From a virus, in the IMG/VR virus record IMGVR_UViG_3300030103_004907, positions 1 through 32,798 of that record: a DNA stretch of 32,798 bases; one strand, 5' to 3'. Under the pieces are notes generated by a model that was not told the DNA's origin, did no database searches, and was given only the letters and a program-made list of their open reading frames with translations. Position numbers and translations under genes: made by a program. The stretch's first letter is position 1. Every line of letters begins with the position of its first letter. Of this stretch, positions 31,764 through 32,798 are shown in pieces.

Positions 31764-31856
31764 TTAATATGTTAAGTAAGCATTAACAATTACAACTAGA
31801 TACAGGATAAACCCATATGCTAGTAAATATATTAATACTCTATCTTCTTTATTCAT
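31764..31856 (-). CDS. Membrane microprotein, 30 aa
   Basis: ATG 31856 overlaps the stop of the upstream gene by 8 nt (ATGAATAA). MNKEDRV precedes a hydrophobic helix (LIYLLAYGFILYLVVIVNAY), one transmembrane pass. There is no Shine-Dalgarno, so expression would depend on coupling. Its stop lies just before the promoter-like region. Confidence 0.42.
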   Translation of the reverse strand: MNKEDRVLIYLLAYGFILYLVVIVNAYLTY

Positions 31857-32079
31857 CTTGTATTTCAAATAGATCATTGTTGAGTTGTGCAACATCTATC
31901 TCCTTATCGCTGTATTTGACTCCGTCAGGAGTTTCAAACAAGTCAAAATCAGCTAACCATTGCACAAAGTTCTGATAACTACCTTGTTCATTAGCTATTT
32001 CGTGCATCATTTGATCGTTCCCTATCCATAGTGCTACGTTCCAAGTCTTTTTATTTGTCCATCCGTTGTAATTACTCAT
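31849..32079 (-). CDS. Phage NGWTN-type protein
   Basis: 76 aa. A longer frame exists, but ATG 32079 overlaps the preceding stop by 8 nt (ATGAGTAA) and yields MSNYNGWTNKKTWNVALWIG, the N-terminal signature of a small protein widespread in phage early regions (N-G-W-T-N-x-x-T-W-N-V-A-L-W). The remainder holds WLADFDLFETPDGVKYSD and an acidic end. Function unknown. Confidence 0.68.
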   Translation of the reverse strand: MSNYNGWTNKKTWNVALWIGNDQMMHEIANEQGSYQNFVQWLADFDLFETPDGVKYSDKEIDVAQLNNDLFEIQDE

Positions 32080-32227
32080 TATCAAACTCACATTCTGATT
32101 TATAAAACTCTTTAACTTCATCTTCCGACATCCATCCAAGTAAGCTTTCAACTAACTTGCTAGCGTTCCAAAACCCCACATCCATTTCGTCCAATAGTTT
32201 AATTGTGTATTCTCTTACGTCACTCAT
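32072..32227 (-). CDS. Small acidic protein, 51 aa
   Basis: AGGAGAATACAAATG provides a clear ribosome binding site for ATG 32227. The protein starts MSDVREYTIKLLDEMDVGFW and ends with a helix (ESLLGWMSEDEVKEFYKSE). Short proteins with a LLGWMSEDEVK-like motif are familiar from phage early regions. The stop overlaps the following start by 8 nt. Confidence 0.62.
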   Translation of the reverse strand: MSDVREYTIKLLDEMDVGFWNASKLVESLLGWMSEDEVKEFYKSECEFDNE

Positions 32228-32241
32228 TTGTATTCTCCTTT

Positions 32242-32466
32242 TTAGTAACCATGGTAGTTATCTAATATTTTCTTAGTATTATGATTTCTAATTTGCCAAT
32301 TCATGTCTTTATTATCTTCTACTAGTTCGTCAAATTTACTCTTTGCTTGTTCATAGGTAGGCCAAAAGACCGCTTTAATTAGGTTTATCTCAAAGTCTCT
32401 ATCGCCTAATGGCCTATATTTTTTCATGCTCATATTGTTTTTTCCGTAAATTAAATAATTAAACAT
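32242..32466 (-). CDS. Hypothetical small protein
   Basis: 74 aa from ATG 32466, which follows the upstream stop by one base with AAGGG 6-7 nt before it; frames open further upstream overlap the preceding gene and are rejected. Sequence: KYRPLGDRDFEINLIKAVFW, AKSKFDELVEDNKDMNWQIR and an Asn/His-rich end. Alpha/beta character; not recognised. Confidence 0.58.
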   Translation of the reverse strand: MFNYLIYGKNNMSMKKYRPLGDRDFEINLIKAVFWPTYEQAKSKFDELVEDNKDMNWQIRNHNTKKILDNYHGY

Positions 32467-32467
32467 A

Positions 32468-32662
32468 TTAACACCCTTCCATTCTGATATATGTATTAAG
32501 TTCAATCGTTTGAGTTTCAATCTTCCCGTAAAGATCGAGCAACTCTTTCTCGGCTTGTTTACTATCATCTAATTGGTCACACTTCTGTAGTGCACAACCG
32601 ACACTAGTTAATAATAAATCATACTCACCATTAGTTAGTTTTGGTAATAGATTAGTTTTCAT
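32468..32662 (-). CDS. Hypothetical small helical protein
   Basis: 64 aa, AAGGAGAGACAT before ATG 32662. Helical (GEYDLLLTSVGCALQKCDQL, QAEKELLDLYGKIETQTIEL), two Cys close together (residues ~23 and 28). No recognised family. It lies just after a strong hairpin, which may protect or regulate the mRNA that starts with this gene. Confidence 0.58.
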   Translation of the reverse strand: MKTNLLPKLTNGEYDLLLTSVGCALQKCDQLDDSKQAEKELLDLYGKIETQTIELNTYIRMEGC

Positions 32663-32679
32663 ATGTCTCTCCTTGTTGA

Positions 32680-32710
32680 GGCAATGAGACAACCAATAGT
32701 CTCAATTGCC
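32680..32710 (-). promoter_or_regulatory. Strong stem-loop in the intergenic leader
   Basis: On the minus strand GGCAATTGAGAC (32710-32699), an 8-nt loop and GTCTCATTGCC (32690-32680) pair over 11 bp with one bulged T. No U-tract follows on this strand, and the ribosome binding site of the 32662 gene comes 6-12 nt later. Likely an mRNA processing, stability or attenuation element rather than a terminator. Confidence 0.55.
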
Positions 32711-32715
32711 GTTTG

Positions 32716-32798
32716 TTATTGTTGTGATTCTTTTTGTAGTTTTTCTTTTCTTTCTGTTACTAAGTCGTCAGCAATATAGACAATAAGCGACATCAAAA
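32716..32798 (-). CDS. C-terminal fragment of a small gene (cut by window edge)
   Basis: The open frame continues beyond the right edge; the visible end reads MSLIVYIADDLVTERKEKLQ and a Gln-rich finish. The first ATG visible is at 32793 and could be the true start, giving a 25-aa peptide, but a longer gene is equally possible. No function can be given. Confidence 0.4.
   Translation of the reverse strand, partial: LMSLIVYIADDLVTERKEKLQKESQQ

Noticed and set aside
1-32798. CRISPR array, diversity-generating retroelement, integrase or insertion sequence
   Set aside because: No regularly spaced repeats, no reverse transcriptase motifs, no tyrosine or serine recombinase and no transposase were seen. 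The paralogous fibre genes look like duplications, not template/variable repeat pairs.

Overview
The window is part of the genome of a tailed bacteriophage. The layout is that of a short-tailed (podovirus-type) phage: terminase C-terminus, P22-like portal, scaffold, major capsid protein, a beta-propeller-like tail nozzle, a tail adaptor and a set of Ala/Gln/Gly-rich or coiled-coil internal virion (ejection) proteins, with no sheath, tail tube or tape-measure gene. Gram-negative host: the lysis genes include a lipoprotein with a good lipobox nested in a coiled-coil gene (spanin-like), and a second small lipoprotein lies upstream. The DNA is AT-rich. No integrase, repressor, tRNA, rRNA, CRISPR array or insertion sequence was seen, so nothing here points to a temperate lifestyle or a precise host.

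Plus strand, 1-23155 (late, virion and lysis). DNA packaging and head genes (1-4871) are followed by a terminator-like hairpin. A 7.5-kb block of surface-protein genes (4924-12467) comes next: two LamG/Ig-like multidomain proteins, each followed by a small helical protein, a membrane-anchored coiled-coil protein, two closely related fibre-like proteins, and a 177-aa protein with a degenerate 33-aa copy of itself upstream. Then come the nozzle (12467-15241), a third fibre-like paralogue (15234-15899), the adaptor (15901-16584), four internal virion protein genes (16586-22404) and a secreted M15-type peptidoglycan peptidase (22613-23155).

Minus strand, 32798-23133 (read right to left, probably early or middle). 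A long run of small, tightly overlapping genes (32798-28793) leads into a DNA-processing module: ERF-type annealing protein, OB-fold-like ssDNA-binding candidate, archaeo-eukaryotic-type primase, VRR-NUC nuclease and a superfamily 2 helicase. A 58-aa two-helix holin candidate, an inner-spanin-like gene and a nested outer-spanin-like lipoprotein follow, then a structured 78-nt intergenic element and a calcineurin-like phosphoesterase. The two transcription units converge and overlap tail to tail by 23 nt at 23133-23155.

The lysis functions therefore seem to be split across the convergence point: peptidase at the end of the plus-strand unit, holin and spanins near the end of the minus-strand unit. 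The most distinctive region is the duplicated surface-protein block between capsid and nozzle. The minus strand also holds at least five genes of 30-58 codons, placed by 1-14 nt overlaps with their neighbours.
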